Of a stretch of 64,000 bases of DNA, positions 50,178 to 59,034 are shown piece after piece. Positions within the stretch are counted from its first letter, which is position 1; each line of letters opens with the position of its first letter. The DNA comes from JBLMYQ01 sp050260055 (GTDB taxonomy: Bacteria > Bacillota > Clostridia > Acetivibrionales > UBA4821). The position numbers and the translations under genes are program-made. The stretch spans positions 62,001 through 126,000 of the forward strand of contig JBLNBO010000005.1 of NCBI GenBank assembly GCA_050260055.1. Direction: 5' to 3'. The notes beneath the pieces were generated by a model, which saw nothing but the letters and a program-made list of their open reading frames with translations, searched no databases and had not been told where the DNA came from.

Positions 50178-51029
50178 TTATGCTGTATAACTCAAAACAA
50201 ATATGAAGAATAATACCGATAAAATTGCACTGGATTTTTTAACTGTAATCTTTTCTTTAAACAACAAATATGAAAAGATAATTACAAAAATCGGATATGT
50301 GTTTACGAGCGTTGTAACAACAACTACATTGCCATACATTACTGCATACAGATAGAGTAAGAAGTTGCCTATTACAAAAAAGCTTCGCATTAATGATTCT
50401 AAAAAAATCTGCTTAGTAATCAAAGCCCATCTTGGTTTTAAAAATATTATCATAGCAACTAATACAAAAGTGCATCTGATTGTAAAAAATGTCGGTGGAT
50501 TTATTGCGTTTGTAGAAAACAGAAGCTTGACCATAACGGCAGAACAGCCAACAAGAAATGCATTGATTATTCCATAATAATTTCGATTCTTTGTGAGATT
50601 TAAAAAAGGTTCTAATAAATTTTTTTTATCGTTTAGATTCAAGAAATATATTGAGCAGATTATTCCTAAGATACCGATAAGAGTCCGGATAGAAACAAAA
50701 TCAACTAAAATAGTGAAAATAAGCAGTGTAAAAACTGGCGACAGAGACATAAATATCGAAACATAAGATACTTCTCCGTATTCGATAGATTTGAAATAGA
50801 AATAGTTTGCAAGTGAATCCAGAATACAAATTATGAGCATGATAGCCAGTACATAAGCTGAGGGTTTAAAACTATAGAAAAAAGGCATAAAAACAGCCAT
50901 TATGATAACAATCTGAATAAAATTTAAAGGAGCAAGTTCTCTGCTTGATGCTTGCTGATAGAGTTTCTTTAAAAGCACATTTACGATGGAAATCATAAAT
51001 GCTGAGCCAAGTGCAATTAGTATTATCAT
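50178..51029 (-). CDS. EamA-family (DMT superfamily) transporter
   Basis: About 283 residues with ten hydrophobic helices in two EamA repeats. Typical features are YFYFKSIEYGEVSYVSIFMSLSPVFTLLI at the end of the first repeat and NVVVVTTLVNTYPIFVIIFSYLLFKEKI at the end of the second. It is only distantly similar to the EamA protein at 18238. The best start is the ATG ending at 51029, seven bases from AGGGAG; an ATG seven codons upstream has no ribosome site. Substrate unknown; convergent with glgP. Confidence 0.8.
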   Translation of the reverse strand: MIILIALGSAFMISIVNVLLKKLYQQASSRELAPLNFIQIVIIMAVFMPFFYSFKPSAYVLAIMLIICILDSLANYFYFKSIEYGEVSYVSIFMSLSPVFTLLIFTILVDFVSIRTLIGILGIICSIYFLNLNDKKNLLEPFLNLTKNRNYYGIINAFLVGCSAVMVKLLFSTNAINPPTFFTIRCTFVLVAMIIFLKPRWALITKQIFLESLMRSFFVIGNFLLYLYAVMYGNVVVVTTLVNTYPIFVIIFSYLLFKEKITVKKSSAILSVLFFIFVLSYTA

Positions 51030-51222
51030 TTGTGTCTCCCTAAAATTCATTGTGCAGTAATAATATTATTATATCATAAAAGGAGCTTTTATTTTTCAAA
51101 AAGTTCCTTTTATCTACACAAAATTCCTTACTTAAGGTATAATAAATTTTGGAATTAAGAGCCCTCCCCTTAATGCAAAAATAGTCTGGTGGGGGTGAGT
51201 TATTATAAGCAGGAGGATAGTT

Positions 51223-51774
51223 ATGCTTTGCCCAAAATGTGATTGTGAATTGGAAATAGTAGTGGTTAAAGATGTTAAGCTTGAAATATGCAGCTCTTGT
51301 GATGGAATATGGTTTGACTATGAAGAGTTGTATAAAATTGTTCGGATTCCGGAAGAAGAGCTTAGAGGTACCGATATAGAAAAATCTCTTGAAAAAAACC
51401 ATGAAAATGATCCGGATGATAATAGTTTTCATATTACCTGCCCAAAGTGCGGCAATCCTATGGAGATACAGACATATTGCTGTGACAGCGGGGTTAAAAT
51501 GGATAAATGCAGCCGCTGTAATGGAATCTGGCTTGACGATGGTGAAATAATGCAAATAATTCAATACTGTATAAATACAAATGAACCTGTTCCTCAAGAA
51601 AAAATTAATATCCTGAATAGTAAATTGACAGAAATAAAGGCTGATTGGCACAAGATGGAAGACAAGCTTTGCGATGATATTATGGTTAATACGAATGAAT
51701 TTTTTGATACCGCAGGAACGCCCGGTAGAATTCTTCAAGAAATATATAGATTTTTTACGAGAGCTGGAATGTAA
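51223..51774 (+). CDS. TFIIB-type zinc-ribbon protein (two zf-TFIIB repeats)
   Basis: A 183-residue third member of the family seen at 645 and 1190. Motifs: MLCPKCDCEL ... ICSSCDGIWFDYEEL and CPKCGNPM ... KCSRCNGIWLDDGEI, giving two complete four-cysteine ribbons, followed by a 60-residue helical charged tail as in the 169-residue copy. AGGAGG precedes the ATG. It stands alone upstream of the rpsF operon. Function unknown. Confidence 0.8.
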   Translation: MLCPKCDCELEIVVVKDVKLEICSSCDGIWFDYEELYKIVRIPEEELRGTDIEKSLEKNHENDPDDNSFHITCPKCGNPMEIQTYCCDSGVKMDKCSRCNGIWLDDGEIMQIIQYCINTNEPVPQEKINILNSKLTEIKADWHKMEDKLCDDIMVNTNEFFDTAGTPGRILQEIYRFFTRAGM

Positions 51775-51867
51775 GCGTTTAGTATTAACGAAATTTGGGA
51801 ACATAAAGCAAAATATATTTGCTTTATGAAAATGTTTGTGGTAAAATACCGTCACGAATCATTCCTT

Positions 51868-51889
51868 GCTCCACACCTTGATGTGGGGC
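51868..51889 (+). promoter_or_regulatory. Possible S6:S18 autoregulatory leader hairpin
   Basis: GCTCCACA / TGTGGGGC form an 8-bp stem (one G-T pair) 28 bp before the rpsF start, followed by a CCG-containing stretch (TATGTCCGGGAGG). Firmicute rpsF leaders carry an S6:S18-binding structure with a conserved CCG; I cannot confirm the fold by eye. Confidence 0.35.
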
Positions 51890-51916
51890 CTTATGTCCGG
51901 GAGGAGGTGAACTCAA

Positions 51917-52204
51917 ATGGTAAATAGTTACGAATCCATTTTTATAATTAATCCGAATTTGGAGGAAGAAGCAACAAAATCTGTTGTAGAAAAATTCAAA
52001 GGATTAATTGAATCTACTGGTAAAGTCGAGAGCATCGAGGAATGGGGAAAGAGAAAGCTTGCTTACCCTATAAAGAAGCTCAACGAAGGTTACTATGTTC
52101 TTATTAATTTCAATGCGGATTCTTCATTTACTCATGAGCTCGAAAGAATATATAAGATTACTGATGAAGTAATCAAGTATATCGTGCTCAAAAAAGGCGA
52201 ATAA
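51917..52204 (+). CDS. rpsF: 30S ribosomal protein S6
   Basis: A 95-residue ribosomal protein. NSYESIFIINPNLEEEATKSVV and EEWGKRKLAYPIKKLNEGYYVLINF are the S6 signature; it pairs with S18 in the platform of the 30S subunit. GGGAGGAGG precedes the ATG. First gene of rpsF-ssb-rpsR, the conserved order. Confidence 0.97.
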   Translation: MVNSYESIFIINPNLEEEATKSVVEKFKGLIESTGKVESIEEWGKRKLAYPIKKLNEGYYVLINFNADSSFTHELERIYKITDEVIKYIVLKKGE

Positions 52205-52240
52205 TCCTAATATTTTGACACCATTATCATTGGTGAGGAT

Positions 52241-52660
52241 GTGATTTTTATGTTGAACAAAGTTATACTTATGGGTAGGCTTACTAAAGATCCTGAAACA
52301 AGATATACAACTACAAATAATACATTGGTTTGTTCTTTTACACTTGCTGTTAATCGAAGATTTGCGAAGCAGGGAGAAGAAAAACAGACTGATTTCATTC
52401 CAATAATCGCATGGAGTAAACTGGGAGAATTCTGCAGTAAATATTTTACAAAAGGCAGCCAGGTTGCAGTGTGTGGACGAATTCAAACCAGAACTTGGGA
52501 TGATAATGATAATAAGAGGCATTATGCTACTGAAGTAGTTGCTGAGGAAGCTTACTTTGCTGATTCCAAAAAGGGAGATGCAGGTGAGAATAAATCAGGA
52601 AATTCAGGACAGGGAGAAGATTTCTTTACAATAGTTAATGATGATGATTTACCTTTCTAA
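52241..52660 (+). CDS. ssb: Single-stranded DNA-binding protein
   Basis: A 139-residue OB-fold protein: NKVILMGRLTKDPETRYTTT at the N-terminus, PIIAWSKLGEFCSKYFTKGSQVAVCGRIQTR in the core, a glycine/asparagine-rich linker, and a C-terminal DDDLPF tip that recruits partner proteins. Part of the rpsF-ssb-rpsR operon. The frame may start at this ATG or at the second one two codons on; a GTG upstream is less likely. Confidence 0.96.
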   Translation: MIFMLNKVILMGRLTKDPETRYTTTNNTLVCSFTLAVNRRFAKQGEEKQTDFIPIIAWSKLGEFCSKYFTKGSQVAVCGRIQTRTWDDNDNKRHYATEVVAEEAYFADSKKGDAGENKSGNSGQGEDFFTIVNDDDLPF

Positions 52661-52698
52661 GATAAAGGTTTAATTCGTAGTTTGGAAGGAGGGAGCTT

Positions 52699-52965
52699 AT
52701 GAGCAAGAAAACTGGCAGCTCTGATAAGAACAATGCTGGTAATCCTAGAATGAGAAGAATGAAGAAAAAAGTTTGCTCTTTTTGTATAGATAAAATTGAA
52801 TCAATCGAATATAAAGATGTTGGCAAGCTAAGAAAATACATTTCCGAAAGAGGAAAGATTCTTCCAAGAAGGATTAGTGGAAACTGTGCAAAACATCAGA
52901 GACAATTGACAATGGCCATAAAGAGAGCAAGGCATATAGCCTTGTTACCATTCACAGCAGAGTAA
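52699..52965 (+). CDS. rpsR: 30S ribosomal protein S18
   Basis: An 88-residue protein with a CxFC pair (VCSFCIDKIE), IEYKDVGKLRKYISERGKILPRR and QRQLTMAIKRARHIALLPF, the S18 signature. The cysteine-containing form suggests a C+ (zinc-capable) type. GAAGGAGG precedes the ATG. Last gene of the operon. Confidence 0.97.
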   Translation: MSKKTGSSDKNNAGNPRMRRMKKKVCSFCIDKIESIEYKDVGKLRKYISERGKILPRRISGNCAKHQRQLTMAIKRARHIALLPFTAE

Positions 52966-52971
52966 ACAGGA

Positions 52972-53096
52972 TTCTTAGCTTCAGAAGAGAGAAACGAAAT
53001 CTGAAGCTTAGAAGCCGTTATCCAGCGAAACGTATGTGGAGTCGGATAAGAAATAGAGGATTTTAAGATAGGCGGTATGAAAAACATACCGCCTAT
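52972..53096 (+). other. Structured spacer between rpsR and the corrinoid protein gene
   Basis: TTCTTAGCTTCAGA (52972) pairs with TCTGAAGCTTAGAA (53000) with one mismatch, TTATCC pairs with GGATAA further on, and ATAGGCGGTATG (53068-53079) pairs perfectly with CATACCGCCTAT (53085-53096). The last hairpin lacks a T-run and ends just before the ribosome site of the next gene, so it could be an rpsR terminator, an attenuator or an mRNA-stability element. Confidence 0.45.
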
Positions 53097-53134
53097 AAAT
53101 TCAAAAGGAGATATTTTTATCGGAGGTGCTTCAG

Positions 53135-53785
53135 ATGGAAATATTAGATGAAATCTATAAGTCGCTTCAAATAGGAAATGTAAAACTTGTTGAGACTAAA
53201 ACCAGAGAAGCAATTGATAATCAGATTACGCCGGAAGAAATTCTTAACAAGGCGCTCATAGCCTCTATGGAAGAGCTAGGTGTTAAATTTAGAGACGGCA
53301 AAGTTTTTTTGCCCGAAGTTATGATGGCGGCAAGAGCGATGCAAGCAGCCATGAATATTTTAAAGCCAAAACTTATTGAAACAGGTGTAAAGCCTGTTGG
53401 TAAAGCTGTTATCGGCACCGTAAAGGGCGATCAGCATGACATTGGGAAAAATTTGGTTGCAATTATGATGATGGGTGCTGGTTTTGAAGTTATTGACCTG
53501 GGAATCGATGTTGCTCCACAAAAATTTATAGATGCTGTTAAAGAGAATGATGCACAGATAATTGCTTTGTCTGCATTACTTACAACTACCATGCCTCAAC
53601 AGGCACAGGTTATTGAAGAATTGAAAAAAGCTGGTTTGAGAGAAAAAGTTAAGGTTATGATTGGCGGCGCTCCTGTAAGTGAAAGCTATGCAAAAGAAAT
53701 AGGAGCCGATGCCTATACCCCGGATGCAGGCTCAGCTGCGCTAAAGGCGAAAGAGCTAATTTTAGAGCAGGTTAGAAAAGATTGA
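53135..53785 (+). CDS. Corrinoid (B12-binding) protein of methyltransferase systems
   Basis: About 216 residues. An N-terminal helical cap (residues 1-85; NQITPEEILNKALIASMEELG, FLPEVMMAARAMQ) precedes a B12-binding Rossmann domain (about 90-216) with GTVKGDQHDIGKNLVAIMMMGAG carrying the DxHxxG motif whose histidine ligates cobalt. It matches MtbC/MtmC/MttC-type corrinoid proteins that shuttle methyl groups between a substrate-specific methyltransferase and an acceptor. No MttB/MtgB-type methyltransferase, MtbA or RamA is nearby, so substrate is unknown. GGAGGTG precedes the ATG at 53135. Confidence 0.88.
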   Translation: MEILDEIYKSLQIGNVKLVETKTREAIDNQITPEEILNKALIASMEELGVKFRDGKVFLPEVMMAARAMQAAMNILKPKLIETGVKPVGKAVIGTVKGDQHDIGKNLVAIMMMGAGFEVIDLGIDVAPQKFIDAVKENDAQIIALSALLTTTMPQQAQVIEELKKAGLREKVKVMIGGAPVSESYAKEIGADAYTPDAGSAALKAKELILEQVRKD

Positions 53786-53861
53786 CAACCTGATTTTTCG
53801 GTTATACAATTTTGCTATCAATAAAAGAAAATATCAGAAGATAATGATATAAGGAAGAACT

Positions 53862-54686
53862 ATGAAAATAGGTTTTTTAGGACCAAAAGGATCTTACAGC
53901 GAAGAAGCTTTAAAAATATATGGCAAAGAAGCAGGAGAATATGTACCTGTTGAATTTGCTACGATATATGATGCTCTAATAGCTGTTGCTGAAAAAGAGG
54001 TTAAATATGCTGTAGTTCCAATAGAAAATTCGATAGAAGGTTCTGTTAATACTACGCTTGATATACTTGCAGAAAATGAAAATATGAAAATCAATGCGGA
54101 AATTGTCCTTCAAATCAGACATAATCTGCTTGTAAGAAAAGGGACAAAGCTTGAAGAAATAGAATTGGTGCTGTCTCATCCTCAGGCAATTGCACAATGC
54201 GGAAAGTATTTGAGGACGCGTTTCCAAGGTGTTCCTGCTAAAGCTGTGACAAGTACATCGGAAGGTGCACGTCTAGTTTCAAACTCTGAAGAAAAGTGGT
54301 CTGCAATTTCTAATTCAAGAGCAGCGGAAGTCTATGGGCTTGAGATTCTAGATAAAGACATTCAGGATGGAGAAAACAATAGGACAAGGTTTGTTATCAT
54401 ATCATTTGAAGAATCGAAAAAAACAGGTTCGGATAAGACATCAATAGTTTTTTCTACAGAAGACAGGCCGGGCAGTTTATATAGAGTGTTGGACATATTT
54501 AATCTTTGGGATATTAACCTTACCAAAATTGAGTCGAGACCAGCAAAAAATGAGTTGGGCAAGTACATATTTTTTGTTGATATTGAAGGTCATTATTCTG
54601 ATTCAGATGTTAAGGAAGCACTTACAATGGTTAATAGAAAAACTTCATATTTCAGACTTCTTGGTTCTTACCATAAAATAAACTAG
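53862..54686 (+). CDS. pheA: Prephenate dehydratase
   Basis: A 274-residue monofunctional enzyme that converts prephenate to phenylpyruvate in phenylalanine synthesis. The catalytic domain (1-180) starts MKIGFLGPKGSYSEEALKIY and includes VVPIENSIEGSVNTTLD and the essential NRTRFVII. A C-terminal ACT domain (about 190-274; DRPGSLYRVLDIFNLWDINLTKIESRPAKN) is the phenylalanine-binding regulatory site with the ESRP motif. No fused chorismate mutase. AAGGAAG precedes the ATG. Confidence 0.95.
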   Translation: MKIGFLGPKGSYSEEALKIYGKEAGEYVPVEFATIYDALIAVAEKEVKYAVVPIENSIEGSVNTTLDILAENENMKINAEIVLQIRHNLLVRKGTKLEEIELVLSHPQAIAQCGKYLRTRFQGVPAKAVTSTSEGARLVSNSEEKWSAISNSRAAEVYGLEILDKDIQDGENNRTRFVIISFEESKKTGSDKTSIVFSTEDRPGSLYRVLDIFNLWDINLTKIESRPAKNELGKYIFFVDIEGHYSDSDVKEALTMVNRKTSYFRLLGSYHKIN

Positions 54687-54704
54687 TTAAGTTTTTGGGA
54701 AAGG

Positions 54705-55055
54705 ATGTACACGAGTTTGGTTAATAGGAAGAGTGCAGAAGTAGATATTACTAGAAACATTAAAATTATCGAAGGGTTAAAGAGTCAGATTCTAACCGAA
54801 ATAGCAGCGTTGTTTAGAAGCCTTGTCAGTGGATTTAAGGAAGATGCAAGGGAAGAAATAGGGGATGCTGTTGCAAACATAATAATTATTGCATTTTTGC
54901 TGGCAAAGAGGCTAGGAATTACTTATAATGCGATAGGACTAAAGATTCAAAATAAGATTAGAAATGGCATAATCAACCAGCAAGAAGAAGAAAAATATTA
55001 CAAAGACCTGACAGAACTCTCAAAATATTTAAACAATGATACAAAAAGGGAATGA
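54705..55055 (+). CDS. MazG-like family protein
   Basis: A 116-residue all-alpha protein with similarity to the MazG-like family of Clostridia: EVDITRNIKIIEGLKSQILTEIAALF and EEIGDAVANIIIIAFLLAKRLGI. The EE-x-GD-x-N segment resembles the metal-binding helix of MazG-type nucleotide pyrophosphohydrolases, but only part of the E-x-x-E...E-x-x-D set is visible, so catalysis is unproven. The start is uncertain: GGGAAAGG abuts the ATG directly, and a TTG at 54717 is an alternative. It overlaps gdpP by 4 bp. Confidence 0.75.
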   Translation: MYTSLVNRKSAEVDITRNIKIIEGLKSQILTEIAALFRSLVSGFKEDAREEIGDAVANIIIIAFLLAKRLGITYNAIGLKIQNKIRNGIINQQEEEKYYKDLTELSKYLNNDTKRE

Positions 55056-57079
55056 TAGATTATATGAAAAATCTCGGATTTTCCAGGTTGTTTCTACCAG
55101 GAGTAGTTTTATATTTGGCTTTAATTTTTATACTTACAGTACTTATTTGTGTTCTTAAACCTGCATTTATAATTCCAGGTGTAATAATTTATATTGCAAT
55201 TTCAGCATATTCAATCCTCGAAAATAGATTAAGAAAAAAAGAAATATTAAATTATATTAAAACTTTAAGCTTTGATATCGATTCTGTAAAAAAGGATTCA
55301 CTGCTTAGTTTTCCAATTCCACTAGCGGCAGTTGAAACTTCTGGAGATATCCTCTGGTTTAATCCATTGTTTTCAAAAATTATTGAAGAAAACAAAAATA
55401 CTGAGCAAATAAGAGATGTATTTAACAACATATTGGGACAAAAGGATATCCATACTGATAAAAATATATATGTTAATGTGGAATTTGGAGATAAGTATTA
55501 CCTAGTATTTGGCCATCTTGTAAAAACTGAAAACAAAAAGCATAAAAACAAGTATATATGGCTGCTGCATTTTCTTGACCAAACTGAAGATAAAAATCTA
55601 AGGATACAATTTGAGGGAAGCCGATCAATTGTTTCAATAATAACAATCGATAACTATGAAGAAGTAATGCAGAATGCTGAAGATATTATAAAGCCTCACA
55701 TACTTGCAGAAATTGACAAGAAATTAAGTGCCTGGTTATCACATACAGGCGGAATCCTTAAGAAATTTGAGAGAGATAGATATTTATGTATCTTTGAAAA
55801 TAAATATCTGTCAGGATTTGAAGAAAAGAAATTTGAAATAATTGATATAGTAAAAGACATAAATATCGGAAATAAAATTCCTGTTACTTTGAGTATTGGA
55901 GTGGGTTTATCTGCTGATAATTTTTCTGACAACCTTTCCAGCGCATTGGCGGCTCTTGATGTAGCTCTTGGCAGAGGAGGGGACCAGGTTGTTATAAAGA
56001 ATGGAGAAAAGTATACCTTTTATGGTGGAAGGACTAAAGAATTGGAGAGAAGGACCAGAGTGAAAGCAAGGGTTGTTGCTCATGCATTGAGAGAACTGAT
56101 AAATCAGTGCGAACAGGTAATTATTATGGGGCATGTAAATCCAGATATAGATTCTCTGGGGGCTTCACTTGGATTACTTAGGGTTGCAAAAACAAATAGC
56201 AAGCATGCATATATTGTTATGAACAACTCGAACATTATGATTGATAGCCTTTTGGAAAAAGTCTATAAAGATAAAGAATATGAAGGAGCTTTTATTACAC
56301 GGAATGAATCTTTAGATAAAATACATAAAAAGACTCTTCTGATAGTCGTTGATACACACAGGCCAAGTTTAACCGAATGCCCAGAACTGCTAAAATTTAC
56401 TGACAAAATTGTTGTCATTGATCATCACAGAAGAGGAACTGACTTTATAAGCGACCCAGTACTTGCCTTTCATGAAGTTTATGCTTCTTCTACATGTGAA
56501 CTTGTTACAGAAATCATTCACTATTTGGATGGCGAAAAGACACTTCGCCCAATTGAAGCTGAAGCATTGTATGCTGGAATTACCATAGATACAAAAAATT
56601 TCACTCTAAAAACAGGTATAAGGACTTTTGAAGCAGCGGCTTTTCTAAAAAGATTCGGTGTGGATTCTATGGCGGTAAAGCAATTGTTCCAGAACGATTT
56701 ATCCACTTATACAGCTCGCGCTGATGTAGTTAAGAACGCTGAGGTAATAAATGATATAGCAATTTCTATATGTCCGGAGAACACGAAAAATTCTGCCTTG
56801 ATTGCGGCTCAAGCGGCAGATGAACTTTTGGGTATAAGCGGAATTGCGGCTTCTTTTGTCCTCTCAAAAGCAAATGACTTAGTTATTATAAGTGGAAGGT
56901 CTTTAGGGGATATCAATGTTCAAGTGATTCTGGAAAAGATGGGCGGCGGCGGACATTTGACTGTTGCAGGTTCGCAGATACCTGACGTTGATATAGAAGA
57001 AGCCAAAGAAATGCTTAAGAAAAACATTTTTGAATATCTGGAAGAAACAAATGAGCCCAAAGCAGGAACAAACACGTAA
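55052..57079 (+). CDS. gdpP: Cyclic-di-AMP phosphodiesterase GdpP (YybT)
   Basis: A 675-residue membrane phosphodiesterase that lowers c-di-AMP. Two transmembrane helices (about residues 12-58), a small PAS-like sensor (about 80-150), a degenerate GGDEF (about 175-310) and the DHH-DHHA1 unit (about 345-660). Catalytic motifs are intact: GHVNPDIDSLGA near 363, VVDTHRPS near 435, VIDHHRRG near 456, DTKNF near 515 and GGGGHLTVAGSQ in DHHA1. The start ATG overlaps the stop of the MazG-like gene (ATGA). rplI and dnaB follow, the standard gdpP-rplI-dnaB order. Confidence 0.96.
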   Translation: MIDYMKNLGFSRLFLPGVVLYLALIFILTVLICVLKPAFIIPGVIIYIAISAYSILENRLRKKEILNYIKTLSFDIDSVKKDSLLSFPIPLAAVETSGDILWFNPLFSKIIEENKNTEQIRDVFNNILGQKDIHTDKNIYVNVEFGDKYYLVFGHLVKTENKKHKNKYIWLLHFLDQTEDKNLRIQFEGSRSIVSIITIDNYEEVMQNAEDIIKPHILAEIDKKLSAWLSHTGGILKKFERDRYLCIFENKYLSGFEEKKFEIIDIVKDINIGNKIPVTLSIGVGLSADNFSDNLSSALAALDVALGRGGDQVVIKNGEKYTFYGGRTKELERRTRVKARVVAHALRELINQCEQVIIMGHVNPDIDSLGASLGLLRVAKTNSKHAYIVMNNSNIMIDSLLEKVYKDKEYEGAFITRNESLDKIHKKTLLIVVDTHRPSLTECPELLKFTDKIVVIDHHRRGTDFISDPVLAFHEVYASSTCELVTEIIHYLDGEKTLRPIEAEALYAGITIDTKNFTLKTGIRTFEAAAFLKRFGVDSMAVKQLFQNDLSTYTARADVVKNAEVINDIAISICPENTKNSALIAAQAADELLGISGIAASFVLSKANDLVIISGRSLGDINVQVILEKMGGGGHLTVAGSQIPDVDIEEAKEMLKKNIFEYLEETNEPKAGTNT

Positions 57080-57169
57080 ATCAATTAAGAATGTGCAATT
57101 AATAATAAAATGCTTTAAAGTTTAGTAATTATAAATTGACAATTGTAAATTAGTATCGGGGGTGGCAAT

Positions 57170-57616
57170 ATGAAAGTAATTTTACAGCAAGATGTGAAAG
57201 GTCAAGGGAAAAAGGGGCAAATGGTTGAGGTTAGCGATGGATATGCTAGAAACTTTTTATTACCCAAGAAACTTGCAATAGAAGCAAACTCAAGCAATGT
57301 GAATTTACTGAATCAAAAGAAGCAGGCTGAAGCAGGTAAGAAGAGTAAAGAATTGGCTCAAGCAAAAATGCTTGCTGAACAAATAGACAATGCAACAGTA
57401 GTAATAAAAGCAAAATCGGGCGAGAATGGAAAACTTTTTGGTTCAATAACAGCTAAAGATATTACAGATCACCTTAAAAATCAGGTTGGAATTGATTTGG
57501 ATAAGAGAAAAATAAGCTTGGATGATTCGATAAAAAGCCTGGGCGTTATTGAAGTAGATGTAAGAATTTACGAAGGTGTTCATTCTAAGCTTAAAGTAAA
57601 GGTGGAGCAAGAGTGA
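57170..57616 (+). CDS. rplI: 50S ribosomal protein L9
   Basis: A 148-residue protein. The N-terminal MKVILQQDVKGQGKKGQMVE and GYARNFLLPKKLAIEA are diagnostic; a long connecting helix (residues 45-75) and a C-terminal rRNA-binding domain (KLFGSITAKDITDHLKNQ) complete it. GGGGGTGG precedes the ATG. Between gdpP and dnaB as usual. Confidence 0.97.
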   Translation: MKVILQQDVKGQGKKGQMVEVSDGYARNFLLPKKLAIEANSSNVNLLNQKKQAEAGKKSKELAQAKMLAEQIDNATVVIKAKSGENGKLFGSITAKDITDHLKNQVGIDLDKRKISLDDSIKSLGVIEVDVRIYEGVHSKLKVKVEQE

Positions 57617-57662
57617 TTATCCCTAGCTCCCTCTCTTTGCAATAGAGAGGAAATAGATAAGT
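57617..57662. repeat. Short hairpin repeat between rplI and dnaB
   Basis: CCTCTCT-ttgcaat-AGAGAGG within TTATC...GATAA symmetry. The CTCCCTCTC words resemble other intergenic repeats in the window. Confidence 0.4.
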
Positions 57663-57691
57663 TTAGATTTCCATGAAAGGAAAGAAACCAT

Positions 57692-59023
57692 ATGCAGGAA
57701 TCATTAGGTAGAATACCGCCGAATAGTGTGGAAGCTGAACAGAGTGTACTTGGCGCGCTTCTTGTTGACAATGAAGCCGTACCTTCTGTTGCAGAAATAC
57801 TAAAACCTGAGGATTTTTACAGGCAAGACCATAAGGAGATATATGAAGCTGTTCTTGATTTGTTTGAAGCTGGAAAGCCTATAGATATAATTAGTGCCAA
57901 AGAGCAGTTGAAGGTTAGGGGCACACTTGAAGGTGTAGGTGGATTAGAATACCTTTCCAATCTTTCCGACATGGTTCCTACAACTGCAAATATAAAGCAT
58001 TATGCAAAAATCGTTGAGGAAAAATCATTATTAAGGCAGTTGATTAAGGCTTCAGGTGAAATAATGAATTTGGGTTTTGAAGCCTCAGAAGAAGTTGCTA
58101 TAATAACTGATGAAGCTCAAAAAAAGATTTTTGAAGTTCTTCAAAATCGGTCATCAAAGGGTTTTTACCCAATTAAAGAAGTACTTCTTGAAAGTTTTAA
58201 TAAGCTTGAGGAACTCTATAACAGTAAGGGTTATATAACAGGTGTTCCTACAGGATTTTCTGACCTTGACGCAAAAACATCCGGACTTCATCCTTCAGAC
58301 CTTATATTGATAGCTGCTAGACCTGCGATGGGAAAGACTTCTTTTGCCCTTAATATTGCACAATATGCTTCCATTCATGGGCGTGTCCCGGTTGCGTTAT
58401 TCAGTCTTGAAATGTCCAAAGAGCAGCTTGTAAACAGGATTCTATGCAGTGAGGCCATGGTAGATAGTCAAAAGATAAGAACAGGAAAGCTTGACGAGGA
58501 AGATTGGACGAAAATCGCGGGAGCGCTCGGACCGATCTCCGAGGCACCAATATACATAGATGATACTCCAGGGTTATCAGTAATGGAGATTAGGGCAAAA
58601 TGCAGGCGGCTAAAATTAGAAAAGGATATAGGCTTAATAGTAATTGACTACTTGCAGTTGATGCAGGGGAGAGGAAAAAGCGAGAATCGTCAGCAGGAAA
58701 TATCTGAAATCTCAAGAGCGTTGAAAATACTTGCTAAAGAGATTAATGTTCCTGTAGTAACGCTTTCCCAGCTCAGTAGAGCACCTGAAACTCGTTCTGA
58801 CCATAGGCCTATATTAAGCGATTTAAGAGAATCAGGAGCAATCGAGCAGGATGCCGATTTAGTTGTTTTCCTTTACAGAGATGACTATTATAACCCTGAA
58901 ACAGAAAAAAAGAATATTGCAGAGGTTATACTTGCAAAGCATAGGAATGGTTCAACTGGAATCGTAGAGCTTGCTTGGCTTGGTCAGTTTACCAAGTTTG
59001 CAAATTTGGACAGAAGCCGCTAA
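57692..59023 (+). CDS. dnaB: Replicative DNA helicase DnaB
   Basis: A 443-residue hexameric helicase. N-terminal DnaB domain (residues 5-105; RIPPNSVEAEQSVLGALLVDNEA), a linker helix and a C-terminal RecA-like domain with Walker A ARPAMGKTSFALNIA near residue 208, Walker B IGLIVIDYLQLM near 315, and SQLSRAPETR and DLRESGAIEQDADLV. No intein. AAAGGAAAG precedes the ATG by about nine bases. Confidence 0.97.
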   Translation: MQESLGRIPPNSVEAEQSVLGALLVDNEAVPSVAEILKPEDFYRQDHKEIYEAVLDLFEAGKPIDIISAKEQLKVRGTLEGVGGLEYLSNLSDMVPTTANIKHYAKIVEEKSLLRQLIKASGEIMNLGFEASEEVAIITDEAQKKIFEVLQNRSSKGFYPIKEVLLESFNKLEELYNSKGYITGVPTGFSDLDAKTSGLHPSDLILIAARPAMGKTSFALNIAQYASIHGRVPVALFSLEMSKEQLVNRILCSEAMVDSQKIRTGKLDEEDWTKIAGALGPISEAPIYIDDTPGLSVMEIRAKCRRLKLEKDIGLIVIDYLQLMQGRGKSENRQQEISEISRALKILAKEINVPVVTLSQLSRAPETRSDHRPILSDLRESGAIEQDADLVVFLYRDDYYNPETEKKNIAEVILAKHRNGSTGIVELAWLGQFTKFANLDRSR

Positions 59024-59034
59024 AGCAGTAGAGG

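Noticed and set aside
51040..51855. A 271-codon minus-strand frame
   Set aside because: It is opposite the zf-TFIIB gene at 51223 and its translation is a phenylalanine/asparagine-rich shadow sequence.
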